A DNA stretch of 15,076 nucleotides from Candidatus Pacearchaeota archaeon (GTDB lineage: Archaea > Nanobdellota > Nanobdellia > Pacearchaeales > GW2011-AR1). The notes under the pieces are model-generated. The model did no database searches. It saw only the letters and a list, made by a program, of their open reading frames with translations, and had not been told where the DNA came from. A program made the position numbers and the translations under genes. The stretch covers positions 1 to 15,076 of the forward strand of contig NZCQ01000076.1 in the NCBI GenBank assembly GCA_002688335.1, written 5' to 3'. How positions within the stretch are numbered: position 1 is the stretch's first letter; each line of letters begins with the position of its first letter. This document shows positions 5,623 to 12,843 of this stretch, one piece after another.

Positions 5623-7170
5623 TTACATCTTATATCTAACTTTATCATAAAACGTTTTTATTTTTACAGGCATGGACCTAAAAATTGGTTTGACTATTTT
5701 TTCTCTTGTGTTGTCCATAACCTCCACAACTTCCCCTGCCATGTAAGTTGGAGATTCATTCCCTATATGATACTTAACTCTTCTGGGCCTTGTTAAATAG
5801 TTGACAAACCAAGCTGGGAGGAGGCCATATCTTCTTTCTGTTACGCTTCCCCTCATCATGTTTAATACTAGATTGAGATATGGATTTTTCTTCTTTAACT
5901 TGATGTGTTTCCATCGGTCCCAGTAGTTTAGATTCCCTGCAGTGTCGTTATAAGTTTTAATCAATCCATCCTCCCTTGCTTTCTTGTAGAGGGGTGTTCC
6001 TTCGAAGAATATCAAATTATTTACAGATAAAAAGTAAGGTTTTGGGATCTTTTGTAATAGCCTTATTGTTTGCATAATATCTTCGTTAGTTTCGTAAGGA
6101 TTGCACGAGATAATGTCGTACATGACGGTGAGTTTGTCTTTATATTTATTAATAATCTTTGCGCAGTTTAACACATGTTTAGCAGTTATGAATCTATTGT
6201 AAACTTCTTTGTTTAACCTATCAGATCCTGACTGAATTCCAATTATTATGTCTGTTAATCCGGCTTCAACTAATAGTCTTATTTTTTCATCACTTACATC
6301 TCCAAAGCTCATTGTTGCGGGTTCTGCTAAACATTTCATTCTTATTCCGACTTCTTTTTTATATCTTTTAGAGAACTCTTTTAACCAATCAATCTTCCTA
6401 ACGGTTATAGTTTCATCCCTAATGTCGATAGTCTGTATAGTGGGAAATCTTGCTTTTATTTTTTTAAAGAAGGAAATTACATAATCTACGCTATGGGTTC
6501 TTAATAGGTCTGCTTTGTCTTCGTACAAGGCCCTTAAGATGTTATTGGTGCAGTATGAACATGCTTGAGGGCAGCCCCTTTCTGTCTGGAAGAATAGCAT
6601 ACCGGCGAAATGTCTTTCTTGAAAAGGTATTAATTTTCCTTTTTCTAGGATCCATTGATCTTCTATGTCAAAGTCTGGTTGGGCTAAAACGTCTAAGTCG
6701 TTTGGCGGAGCTCTTACTGGGTTTTTATACTCCTTTCCATCCTTCCTAACCCAAAAATTTTTTAGATTAGTTATATCTCCTTTGGCCTCCATAGTATCTG
6801 CTAATTCTACCAAAGCCTCTTCTGCCTCCCCTACCGCCATTAAGTCACACATTTGAAAACATTTCTCCGGAAAGAATGTTGGGTGAGGTCCGCCCCAAAC
6901 CAAGGGAGTGTTGTTTTTTTGAAACAAATCTATTAGTTGTTTTGCTCTTCCGGTAGTAGATTCCATGGAACCAATACCTACAAGTTCACTACCTTTTGCC
7001 TTCTTCCAGATCTCTTCTAGCTCTCCTTTAGTGTATCTCCTCATATAATCTTCAACTAAAGGTAAGAATATCATAAGAACCTCATGACCTGCTCTTTCTA
7101 GGCATGCTGATAATGTACGCAGACCTTGGTCTGAAGGGAATGTTGAAGTTGAAATTAAACAGACTTTCAT
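5623..7170 (-). CDS. B12-binding-type radical SAM protein
   Basis: The protein has 515 residues. The N-terminal Rossmann-like domain (about 1-165) is of the cobalamin-binding type, with PSDQGLRTLSACLERAGH, VGIGSMEST and LVWGGPHPTFFPE. I do not see a DxHxxG lower-ligand motif, which is common in this family. The radical SAM domain follows, with the cluster motif C200-x3-C204-x2-C207 in RGCPQACSYC, then DIRDETIT and IIGIQSGSDRLNKEVYNR, all typical of the class. The C-terminal region (about 410-515) is basic and not recognisable. Class members do methylations, ring changes and other radical reactions on lipids, sugars or pigments. The locus suggests a glycan or lipid substrate, but that is inference. 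It is the last gene of a three-gene minus-strand run, 50 bp after the nucleotidyltransferase-GT4 gene. No strong Shine-Dalgarno site or TATA box is evident at its start. Confidence 0.88.
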   Translation of the reverse strand: MKVCLISTSTFPSDQGLRTLSACLERAGHEVLMIFLPLVEDYMRRYTKGELEEIWKKAKGSELVGIGSMESTTGRAKQLIDLFQKNNTPLVWGGPHPTFFPEKCFQMCDLMAVGEAEEALVELADTMEAKGDITNLKNFWVRKDGKEYKNPVRAPPNDLDVLAQPDFDIEDQWILEKGKLIPFQERHFAGMLFFQTERGCPQACSYCTNNILRALYEDKADLLRTHSVDYVISFFKKIKARFPTIQTIDIRDETITVRKIDWLKEFSKRYKKEVGIRMKCLAEPATMSFGDVSDEKIRLLVEAGLTDIIIGIQSGSDRLNKEVYNRFITAKHVLNCAKIINKYKDKLTVMYDIISCNPYETNEDIMQTIRLLQKIPKPYFLSVNNLIFFEGTPLYKKAREDGLIKTYNDTAGNLNYWDRWKHIKLKKKNPYLNLVLNMMRGSVTERRYGLLPAWFVNYLTRPRRVKYHIGNESPTYMAGEVVEVMDNTREKIVKPIFRSMPVKIKTFYDKVRYKM

Positions 7171-7220
7171 TTTATGTTCTCTTTCTGATTTTTACAAGAT
7201 AGCCATTGTTTTTTTTAAGC

Positions 7221-9101
7221 TTATCCATAGTTAAGATTTCTGGCATCCTTGAATGCTTTTATCAGTTTATCTGTGAAAACATCCCAGCCAAGATTCTTTT
7301 TTACAAATAAAGATGCTTTTTCTGCTTTTTTCTTATAAGTTGGGTAATTGTTGTAAACTTCTTCTATTGATTTTGAAAAGTTGTTAGTTAGAATTCCTAG
7401 ATCAAATTGCTTTATTACTGATGAGGCTCCGAGGTTTTCTGATACTATTATTGGAGTGCTTGAGCAGATATGTTCGAATGGGGCGAGCCATCCTCCTTGC
7501 TGACCAATTGGATAGATCCCCAGATTAGATGCTTTGTATAGGTCTCTTAAATCTTCTCTTGATAAATTTCCAGTGAATAATATATTTTTATCTAATTTGT
7601 TTTGATTTATATAATCTTTAATCTGTTTTTCATAATCTTGATCTGCAAATTTTCCTGCAAACACCATTAATAAATCTGGAATTTTATCCCTTAGATTGTT
7701 GATTGCTTTAATACTTTCTAATTGATTCTTAACTGGAGTTATCATTCCGCTTTGAACTATTGTGAACTTGTTTTTTAATTTGTATTTCTTAATTGCTTTT
7801 TCTGCATTACCTTGAGAAAATAATTCGTGGTTTACTCCATAATAAACTATTCTTGCATTTTTCTTGTACCTAATTTTTGCTCTTTCTTTATTGAAAGAGT
7901 CAGCAACACAGATTATGTTCATACTATTTCTTATTATTTCTCTGTCCAAATAATTTCTTAAATTGTTTAGAGTTTTAAGATAGAAACTTGCTTCGGGTTT
8001 ACTCCAAAGATTTGGGGGTTCGTTTAACATCCAGACAGAAGGCTTTGATTTAGGAAATAAAGACCAAGTAGTAGGGAAATTGTGAAAATTAAGAACTTCG
8101 TAATTGTTCATTATTTTACTTAAGTTTTTTCTATATGTCTTAACAAAATTTATAATGTCTTTTGTGTTCTTGAATCCAGGAGGTCTCAAATCTATATTAT
8201 GTTTAGGGATTATGATCTCAGTATTGATCAATTTGTCTTCAACTTCTTTTGAGGATGAAAGAGCTAATATGTCGTTTTTTATTCCTCTCTTTGTTAGCCA
8301 ATTAGCAAGCTCTATGATCAATAATTCCGCCCCTCCTAAAAATCTCATTTGAGTATGAATAATCAGAACCTTGGGATTGCTTTTCCTTATTATTTCTTCT
8401 GCTAATCTTAGATCTTCATCAGTGTTAACATTCACATAATGCTTTGCTGCATTCATTATTTCCGCTCTTTTACCTTCGTCTATGGCTAATTGGAACAAAT
8501 CTACCATCTCTCTTTCTCCTCGGTTCATATTAATTGGAGTTCTTGGAATGTAGGAAAGAATTTCATTCTTCATTATGCAGTGTCCGGTTCCCTTGATATT
8601 ATTTATAGGAAACTTTGGTTTTTCTATAAGTCTAAAAATTCTTCCTTTTTCATCACCCATAACTGAATAGGTTTTTCCGATGCTTGATTTTTCGGATTCA
8701 ATAATGGTTCCACATAAAACATAACAATCATTTTCTCTAAATTTCTTCTTCATTTCTTTGATTTTTGCATTAACAAGTATTTCATCACCTAACATGAGAA
8801 AGAAATCTGAGCTTCCTATAGCTTGTTTTGCAGTTTCCATTGCATGAACCAATCCTTTTTGTTCTTTTTGCTCAACATATGTAACCTTTGTTCCTTTAAA
8901 ATTATCTCCAACATGTTTGATTATTTCTTCTTTTTTGTATCCTACAACAATTATTATCTCATTGACTTTTGCTTCAATTGCATGATCTAAATTATATTCT
9001 ATTAAGGGTTTGTGAAATAATTGCAGCAGAGATTTGTTTTTGTCTTTTGTGTGTTCATTTAACCTACTGCCTCTGCCTCCGGCTAGTATAAGTGCTTTCA
9101 T
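7221..9101 (-). CDS. Sugar-1-phosphate nucleotidyltransferase fused to a GT4 glycosyltransferase
   Basis: This is a 626-residue two-domain protein. Residues 1 to about 240 are an NTP-transferase (GlmU/RmlA/mannose-1-P guanylyltransferase type). They have LAGGRGSRL (6-14) with the activating Lys in DKNKSLLQL, EQKGLVHAM (80-88), LGDE (104-107) and IEKPK (159-163). A short linker leads to a GT-B family 4 glycosyltransferase (about 243-626). Its donor-binding part includes FTGNLSREDL and a final APFEHICSSTP with E543. The first Glu of the E-x7-E motif is Gln535 instead. One chain could make an NDP-sugar and then use it, which would channel the donor; this is inference. The gene stands alone behind a TATA box about 25 nt upstream of the ATG and would be leaderless. 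The sugar is unknown. Confidence 0.88.
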   Translation of the reverse strand: MKALILAGGRGSRLNEHTKDKNKSLLQLFHKPLIEYNLDHAIEAKVNEIIIVVGYKKEEIIKHVGDNFKGTKVTYVEQKEQKGLVHAMETAKQAIGSSDFFLMLGDEILVNAKIKEMKKKFRENDCYVLCGTIIESEKSSIGKTYSVMGDEKGRIFRLIEKPKFPINNIKGTGHCIMKNEILSYIPRTPINMNRGEREMVDLFQLAIDEGKRAEIMNAAKHYVNVNTDEDLRLAEEIIRKSNPKVLIIHTQMRFLGGAELLIIELANWLTKRGIKNDILALSSSKEVEDKLINTEIIIPKHNIDLRPPGFKNTKDIINFVKTYRKNLSKIMNNYEVLNFHNFPTTWSLFPKSKPSVWMLNEPPNLWSKPEASFYLKTLNNLRNYLDREIIRNSMNIICVADSFNKERAKIRYKKNARIVYYGVNHELFSQGNAEKAIKKYKLKNKFTIVQSGMITPVKNQLESIKAINNLRDKIPDLLMVFAGKFADQDYEKQIKDYINQNKLDKNILFTGNLSREDLRDLYKASNLGIYPIGQQGGWLAPFEHICSSTPIIVSENLGASSVIKQFDLGILTNNFSKSIEEVYNNYPTYKKKAEKASLFVKKNLGWDVFTDKLIKAFKDARNLNYG

Positions 9102-9120
9102 AAATTTCGGAAAATAGGAA

Positions 9121-9130
9121 TTATTTAAAG
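9121..9130 (-). promoter_or_regulatory. Candidate TATA box for the nucleotidyltransferase-GT4 gene
   Basis: On the minus strand CTTTAAATAA is centred about 25 nt upstream of the ATG at 9101. It lies in the 78-bp gap after the SPASM gene, so this gene need not depend on read-through. Confidence 0.55.
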
Positions 9131-9179
9131 AATTTAGATGGTTGATTGGTTGTATTAGGAAATGCTTGTTAGATTAAGA

Positions 9180-10406
9180 TTACTTTACCCTCTCAACCAT
9201 TATTGGAGCAACTACTTTCTCTTGCATTTGAGGATTGTTTTCTCTTGCCATACTATTTGATTCATCTATTGTCTCTTTTGTTATATTTGATAAATCGTAT
9301 GCAGGGCAATAAATACACTCTGGGGGAACTTCTTTGTTTCTGATCATATCCCTCATTCTCTTGTATCTTTTAGAATACCAGATTTCCTTTATTGGTTTTT
9401 CTATTGCATTTCCTAATGAGGTTCCATGTTGCCAATCTCTATTGTTTGCTTCATTTAGTGAACAGCAAGGAGTTATATCTCCATTAGAGAAAATGAACGG
9501 CATTAACAATTCCTTGCAATCGCTCATTGGAGGTCTTTTTTCTAGTTCCTCTGAATCTTTCTTTGCACTGAAGTTTATTGTTATTCCGATTCCAAGCCTT
9601 TTTGCCTTTGCCTTAAGATCATTTACATAATTTTCATCTATAGTAACTGCGAAATCTTCTGCCTCTTTAAATGCATGAGTCATTGGAGTAACCAATACCT
9701 CTGCTATTTCTGTATCTAATGAATGAACGAAGTCTAGGAAGGTTGAAAGAGAATCTTTGGAATCTTTTGTTATTATGTAATGGAAGCTTAAAATAGGGAA
9801 TCTTTTTTTCATTTGTTTTTTTAGTGCAACAAATCGCCTTATGTTGTGCATCGCTTTATCGAAGTTTCCTCCGCGCATTACCTTTTCATAAGATTCTTTA
9901 GTCCCTCCATAAATTGATATAAATAAAAAGTCCATTCCAGTGTTGATTAATTCTCTTATATGGTCATCATCCTTAAGATCGTTAAAATGGTCGAAGGTTT
10001 CTATTAGTGTTCCTTTTGACTTTGCGTAAGATAACATTTTATGGTAATCTTTATTTAGGTAAGAAGTTCCGATTCCAGTAAGGCCAAGCCATTTAGGCAT
10101 ACCAAAGTCGTCGAATATTTTCTTGAAGTTTTGAAAGCTCATGCTTTTTGGAGGCTCTTTCCAATAAGAATTTTCACAACAAACACAAGCATATTGACAA
10201 GCAGTTGTTGGTTCTATTTCTAAGAATGGAGGGAATAAGTCAATTCCAAGTTTTGGGAGTAGTTTATTATTTAGAAATGCAGATATTTTCCTATTCCACC
10301 AAAATGGATAGACCCAGAAGATCATGTTATATATTTCTCTCCATCGTCCGTCCCAGACATAGTGAGAGGCTAATTTCAATTTATGTGACCAGGGTATTTG
10401 CGGCAT
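9180..10406 (-). CDS. Radical SAM protein with SPASM domain
   Basis: The protein has 408 residues. The radical SAM cluster motif is C70-x3-C74-x2-C77 in TTACQYACVCC, followed by the glycine-rich GLTGIGTSYL and ISIYGGTKESYEKVMRGG. The C-terminal SPASM auxiliary-cluster region has C297, C314, C315, C364 and C367, with the conserved PFIFSNGDITPCC and the late segment SLGNAIEKPIKEIW. The 55 residues before the radical SAM core are rich in Trp and Phe (about 27-47) and could sit on the membrane surface. SPASM proteins modify peptides, act on sugars or lipids, or mature other enzymes; the neighbours favour a glycan or lipid substrate, which is inference. The only in-frame start after an upstream stop is the ATG at 10406; a TATA-like box about 41 nt upstream would give a leader of about 15 nt without a Shine-Dalgarno site. 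Confidence 0.88.
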   Translation of the reverse strand: MPQIPWSHKLKLASHYVWDGRWREIYNMIFWVYPFWWNRKISAFLNNKLLPKLGIDLFPPFLEIEPTTACQYACVCCENSYWKEPPKSMSFQNFKKIFDDFGMPKWLGLTGIGTSYLNKDYHKMLSYAKSKGTLIETFDHFNDLKDDDHIRELINTGMDFLFISIYGGTKESYEKVMRGGNFDKAMHNIRRFVALKKQMKKRFPILSFHYIITKDSKDSLSTFLDFVHSLDTEIAEVLVTPMTHAFKEAEDFAVTIDENYVNDLKAKAKRLGIGITINFSAKKDSEELEKRPPMSDCKELLMPFIFSNGDITPCCSLNEANNRDWQHGTSLGNAIEKPIKEIWYSKRYKRMRDMIRNKEVPPECIYCPAYDLSNITKETIDESNSMARENNPQMQEKVVAPIMVERVK

Positions 10407-10442
10407 TTTCTTCTTTTTTTGTATGGAGGCTTATGAAGAAGA

Positions 10443-10451
10443 GTTTATAAG
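10443..10451 (-). promoter_or_regulatory. Candidate TATA box for the SPASM gene
   Basis: On the minus strand CTTATAAAC is centred about 41 nt upstream of the ATG at 10406, further than at most genes here. It is one of two divergent elements in the 154-bp spacer 10407-10560. Confidence 0.42.
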
Positions 10452-10470
10452 TTTTATGTAGAATTAACTA

Positions 10471-10507
10471 TAGTTTAGTTTGGGATCTGATGATGAGTGT
10501 TAAACTA
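10471..10507. repeat. Short inverted repeat in a divergent promoter region
   Basis: TAGTTTA (10471-10477) is repeated in inverse as TAAACTA (10501-10507), with 23 bp between. It lies roughly midway between the two divergent TATA-like boxes at 10443-10451 and 10516-10524. It could be an operator for a dimeric regulator, but a 7-bp AT-rich arm can arise by chance. Confidence 0.25.
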
Positions 10508-10515
10508 CATAAATG

Positions 10516-10524
10516 CTTTTAAAG
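10516..10524 (+). promoter_or_regulatory. Candidate TATA box for the epimerase gene
   Basis: CTTTTAAAG would place transcription start near 10545. That gives a leader of about 15-18 nt that just includes the Shine-Dalgarno site at 10547-10551. Confidence 0.48.
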
Positions 10525-10546
10525 AAAGTCCTTTTGATTTCTAGGC

Positions 10547-10551
10547 GAGGT
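10547..10551 (+). promoter_or_regulatory. Shine-Dalgarno site that decides the epimerase start
   Basis: GAGGT lies 9 nt before the ATG at 10561 and matches the anti-Shine-Dalgarno of 16S rRNA. It is the clearest such site in the window and favours 10561 over the in-frame upstream ATG at 10513, which lies before the TATA box. Confidence 0.55.
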
Positions 10552-10560
10552 AAAAAGAGA

Positions 10561-11637
10561 ATGCCGAAGGTTTTAGTAACAGGGGGGTGTGGATTTTTAG
10601 GAAGTCATATCTGTGAACTTTTTAGGAAAAAGAGCTGGGAAGTTGTTGCATTTGATAATCTAACTAAGGACGAGTTTAAGAGAAATGATTATATGAAACC
10701 TGAGGCTCGAAATCACAATAGAAAATTATTGGAAGGTATGGGGGTTAGAGTTGTTCAAGGAGACATAAGAAATCAAAGTGAGTTGTTTGAACATTGTAGA
10801 GATGTTGATTATATTTGTCATACGGCTGCTCAACCAACCATGACTATGAGTTGGGAGAATCCTGAGTTAGATTTTTCAATTAATGTTATAGGGACTTTTA
10901 ACTGTTTAGAGGCTGCTAGAAAATTTAATATTCCAATAGTTAGTTGTAATAGTGTGCATTGTTATGGTCCGGATAAGATTAATAGTGAGCTAAGAGAATT
11001 TGATTTTAATTGTCCTGATTGTGATTATGGTTTGAGTAGATATGTTAAGGATCCCGTAAGTATAAATGAAGAGGAGCCCTTGTTGCAAGGAACAGTTACA
11101 CCATTACATGCTTCTAAAATGGCTGCAGAGAATTATGTGAGATGTTATATTGATACTTTTAAAGTTAAGGCTGCTAGTTTTAGATTAACCGGAATTTATG
11201 GTCCGAACCAATTTGGAGGGGAGGATCATGGATGGGTTGCGAATTTTGCTATAAGAAATATCCTAGGAATGCCTTTAAGTATATTTGGAACTGGAAAGCA
11301 ATTAAGAGATGTATTATATGCTAGCGATGTTGCAAATGCTTTTTGGTGCTTTTATGAAAAGCAGATTCCTGGGATTTATAATATTGGTGGAGGAGAGAAG
11401 ACAATGATAAGCTTAATAGAGTGCATTAAGTTGATTGAGAAAATAACAAATAGAAAATCAAACATAATTTACGGGGAAGGCAGGTTTGGAGATCTGAAAT
11501 ATTATGTTTCTGATATTAGCAAGGCTAAAGAGAAACTAGGATGGGAACCTAAAACTTTACCAGAAGAGGGGATTAGAAACTTAGTTGAGTGGATTAAGAG
11601 AAATGAGGAATTGTTTGTTAGACAAGACAATATATAA
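10561..11637 (+). CDS. NAD-dependent nucleotide-sugar epimerase/dehydratase (CDP-paratose/tyvelose 2-epimerase-like) with Leu in place of the catalytic Tyr
   Basis: The protein has 358 residues from the ATG at 10561, chosen for its Shine-Dalgarno site and because it begins right before the Rossmann strand. It is an extended short-chain dehydrogenase. The NAD-binding TGGCGFLGSH is at 7-16, the acid pocket D follows in VVAFDN, and the TAAQPT segment is typical. Ser131 in NSVHCYG fits the Ser/Thr of the active site. The usual YxxxK reads PLHASK, with Leu182 at the Tyr position and Lys186 kept. GIYGPNQFGGEDHGWVANFA and the DVLYASDVANAF segment resemble CDP-paratose 2-epimerases. An insertion with a CxxC (C151, C154) precedes the active-site helix. 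It would supply an altered NDP-sugar to the glycosyltransferases nearby. The family call is firm, but whether it is catalytic is open. Confidence 0.87.
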   Translation: MPKVLVTGGCGFLGSHICELFRKKSWEVVAFDNLTKDEFKRNDYMKPEARNHNRKLLEGMGVRVVQGDIRNQSELFEHCRDVDYICHTAAQPTMTMSWENPELDFSINVIGTFNCLEAARKFNIPIVSCNSVHCYGPDKINSELREFDFNCPDCDYGLSRYVKDPVSINEEEPLLQGTVTPLHASKMAAENYVRCYIDTFKVKAASFRLTGIYGPNQFGGEDHGWVANFAIRNILGMPLSIFGTGKQLRDVLYASDVANAFWCFYEKQIPGIYNIGGGEKTMISLIECIKLIEKITNRKSNIIYGEGRFGDLKYYVSDISKAKEKLGWEPKTLPEEGIRNLVEWIKRNEELFVRQDNI

Positions 11638-11638
11638 T

Positions 11639-11646
11639 CTTATAAG
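11639..11646 (+). promoter_or_regulatory. Candidate TATA box for the GT4 gene
   Basis: CTTATAAG begins 2 bp after the epimerase stop and is centred about 26 nt before the ATG at 11668. Together with the poor position of the nearby GGAGGG, this supports a leaderless start at 11668. Confidence 0.52.
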
Positions 11647-11667
11647 TGGAGGGATTTGTTATTTTTT

Positions 11668-12843
11668 ATGAAACTTAAAAAGAAGTTGAAAGTGATTATG
11701 ATTGCTCATGCATCTCATTCATATTTTGCTAATGAGAATGATGACTTGAAGAAAATTGTGTTGAACGATTGGTATTTTAAGACTGCGAGTCAATTGAAGA
11801 AGTATTATCCGGAAATAGCGGTTGAGTGTTGGGCCCCTGAAAGAGTTAATGAGGAGTATGAAGAGTATGTTGAGAATGATATTAAACTTAAATTTTTCCC
11901 CACTACCTTCTCTTTAATGTATGCTCTGGATTTTTCTTGGAGTATGTTGAGAGAACTAAAAAAAGAAATTGAAAGAAGTTATAATGAAGATTATGAAATT
12001 ATTCTTCATTTGCATGAATGTCACAATCTTCATGGACTTGCTATACTTGATTTGTTTAGAAATGAGAAGATTGTAGTTCAACATCATGGAGGGAGTTGGC
12101 CATTAAGACATTTAAGAGAATCTAAGTGGAAGAGATGGTTTGCTCCTTTGTTTTGGCTAGCGCAGGTATGGGAAAATCTAGTTATAAGAAATGCGAGAAA
12201 TTTTTATGCCCTTAGTCAGGATGAAGTTGAATATTTGGAAAATAAGAATTGTGACGTTAAATTCCAGACTATGGGAATTGAAGATGAATACTTTGATTCT
12301 ATGGATAAAAAGGCTGCTAGAAAGAAACTGGGCTTGAATGAGAGTGAAAAGATAATATTTTTCTTAGGAAGAGTTAGCAGTGTTAAAGGGATTGATTATT
12401 TATTGAAGGCGATGAAAGAATTGAAAGATGTTAAGTTAAAAATTGCTGGATATGGAAAGGAAAGAGAGAAGTTTGAAGAATATGTGAAGGAAAATAATCT
12501 GGATAATGTTGAATTTTTGGGGGGAGTATTTGGAGTCGAGAAATTATTGTATTTAAGTGCTTGTGATGCACTGGTTTTATCTTCATTGAAAGAAGGAGCT
12601 CCTGTTACTGTCATGGAAGCTATGGCTAGAAATAGACCAAGTGTTGTTAGCGAAGTTGGAGGAGTTAAGTTGATGATAAAAGATGGAGAGAACGGAGTTA
12701 TTATAGAGAAGAGAAATGTGGAAGATATTGTAAGAGGAGTTAGAGAAGTTTTGAATTGGAGAAATAAAGATATACGGAAACATGCTAATATATATAAATG
12801 GGAGAAAATTATTGAGAATACTGTTAAGGATTATGTGAAATGA
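11668..12843 (+). CDS. GT4 family glycosyltransferase
   Basis: This is a GT-B fold retaining glycosyltransferase of 391 residues. The N-terminal acceptor half begins KVIMIAHASHS. The donor half has GRVSSVKGIDYLL with R235 and K240, which in this family contact the nucleotide diphosphate, and the canonical E-x7-E as E309 and E317 in KEGAPVTVMEAMA. It has no membrane helix, although basic and aromatic residues near 155-175 (KWKRWFAPLFWLAQVW) may bind the membrane face. An in-frame TTG at 11656 was rejected as the start because GGAGGG at 11648-11653 is only 2 nt away, while the ATG at 11668 fits the TATA spacing. Its stop overlaps the next gene by 4 nt (ATGA), so the two are translationally coupled. 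The donor is unknown. Confidence 0.9.
   Translation: MKLKKKLKVIMIAHASHSYFANENDDLKKIVLNDWYFKTASQLKKYYPEIAVECWAPERVNEEYEEYVENDIKLKFFPTTFSLMYALDFSWSMLRELKKEIERSYNEDYEIILHLHECHNLHGLAILDLFRNEKIVVQHHGGSWPLRHLRESKWKRWFAPLFWLAQVWENLVIRNARNFYALSQDEVEYLENKNCDVKFQTMGIEDEYFDSMDKKAARKKLGLNESEKIIFFLGRVSSVKGIDYLLKAMKELKDVKLKIAGYGKEREKFEEYVKENNLDNVEFLGGVFGVEKLLYLSACDALVLSSLKEGAPVTVMEAMARNRPSVVSEVGGVKLMIKDGENGVIIEKRNVEDIVRGVREVLNWRNKDIRKHANIYKWEKIIENTVKDYVK

Noticed and set aside
7171..7220. TATA box for the B12-type radical SAM gene
   Set aside because: Only weak A-rich runs are present at uncertain spacing, so the gene may be read through from the upstream gene.
10148..10450. Open plus-strand frame of 100 codons
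   Set aside because: Most of it is antisense to the SPASM gene, including the CxxxCxxC region, and its translation resembles nothing known.
10513..10560. Upstream ATG start for the epimerase
   Set aside because: It precedes the TATA box and Shine-Dalgarno site, and adds a basic tail before the Rossmann strand.
11656..11667. TTG start for the GT4 gene
   Set aside because: The nearest Shine-Dalgarno-like site is only 2 nt away, while the ATG at 11668 fits a TATA box 26 nt upstream.
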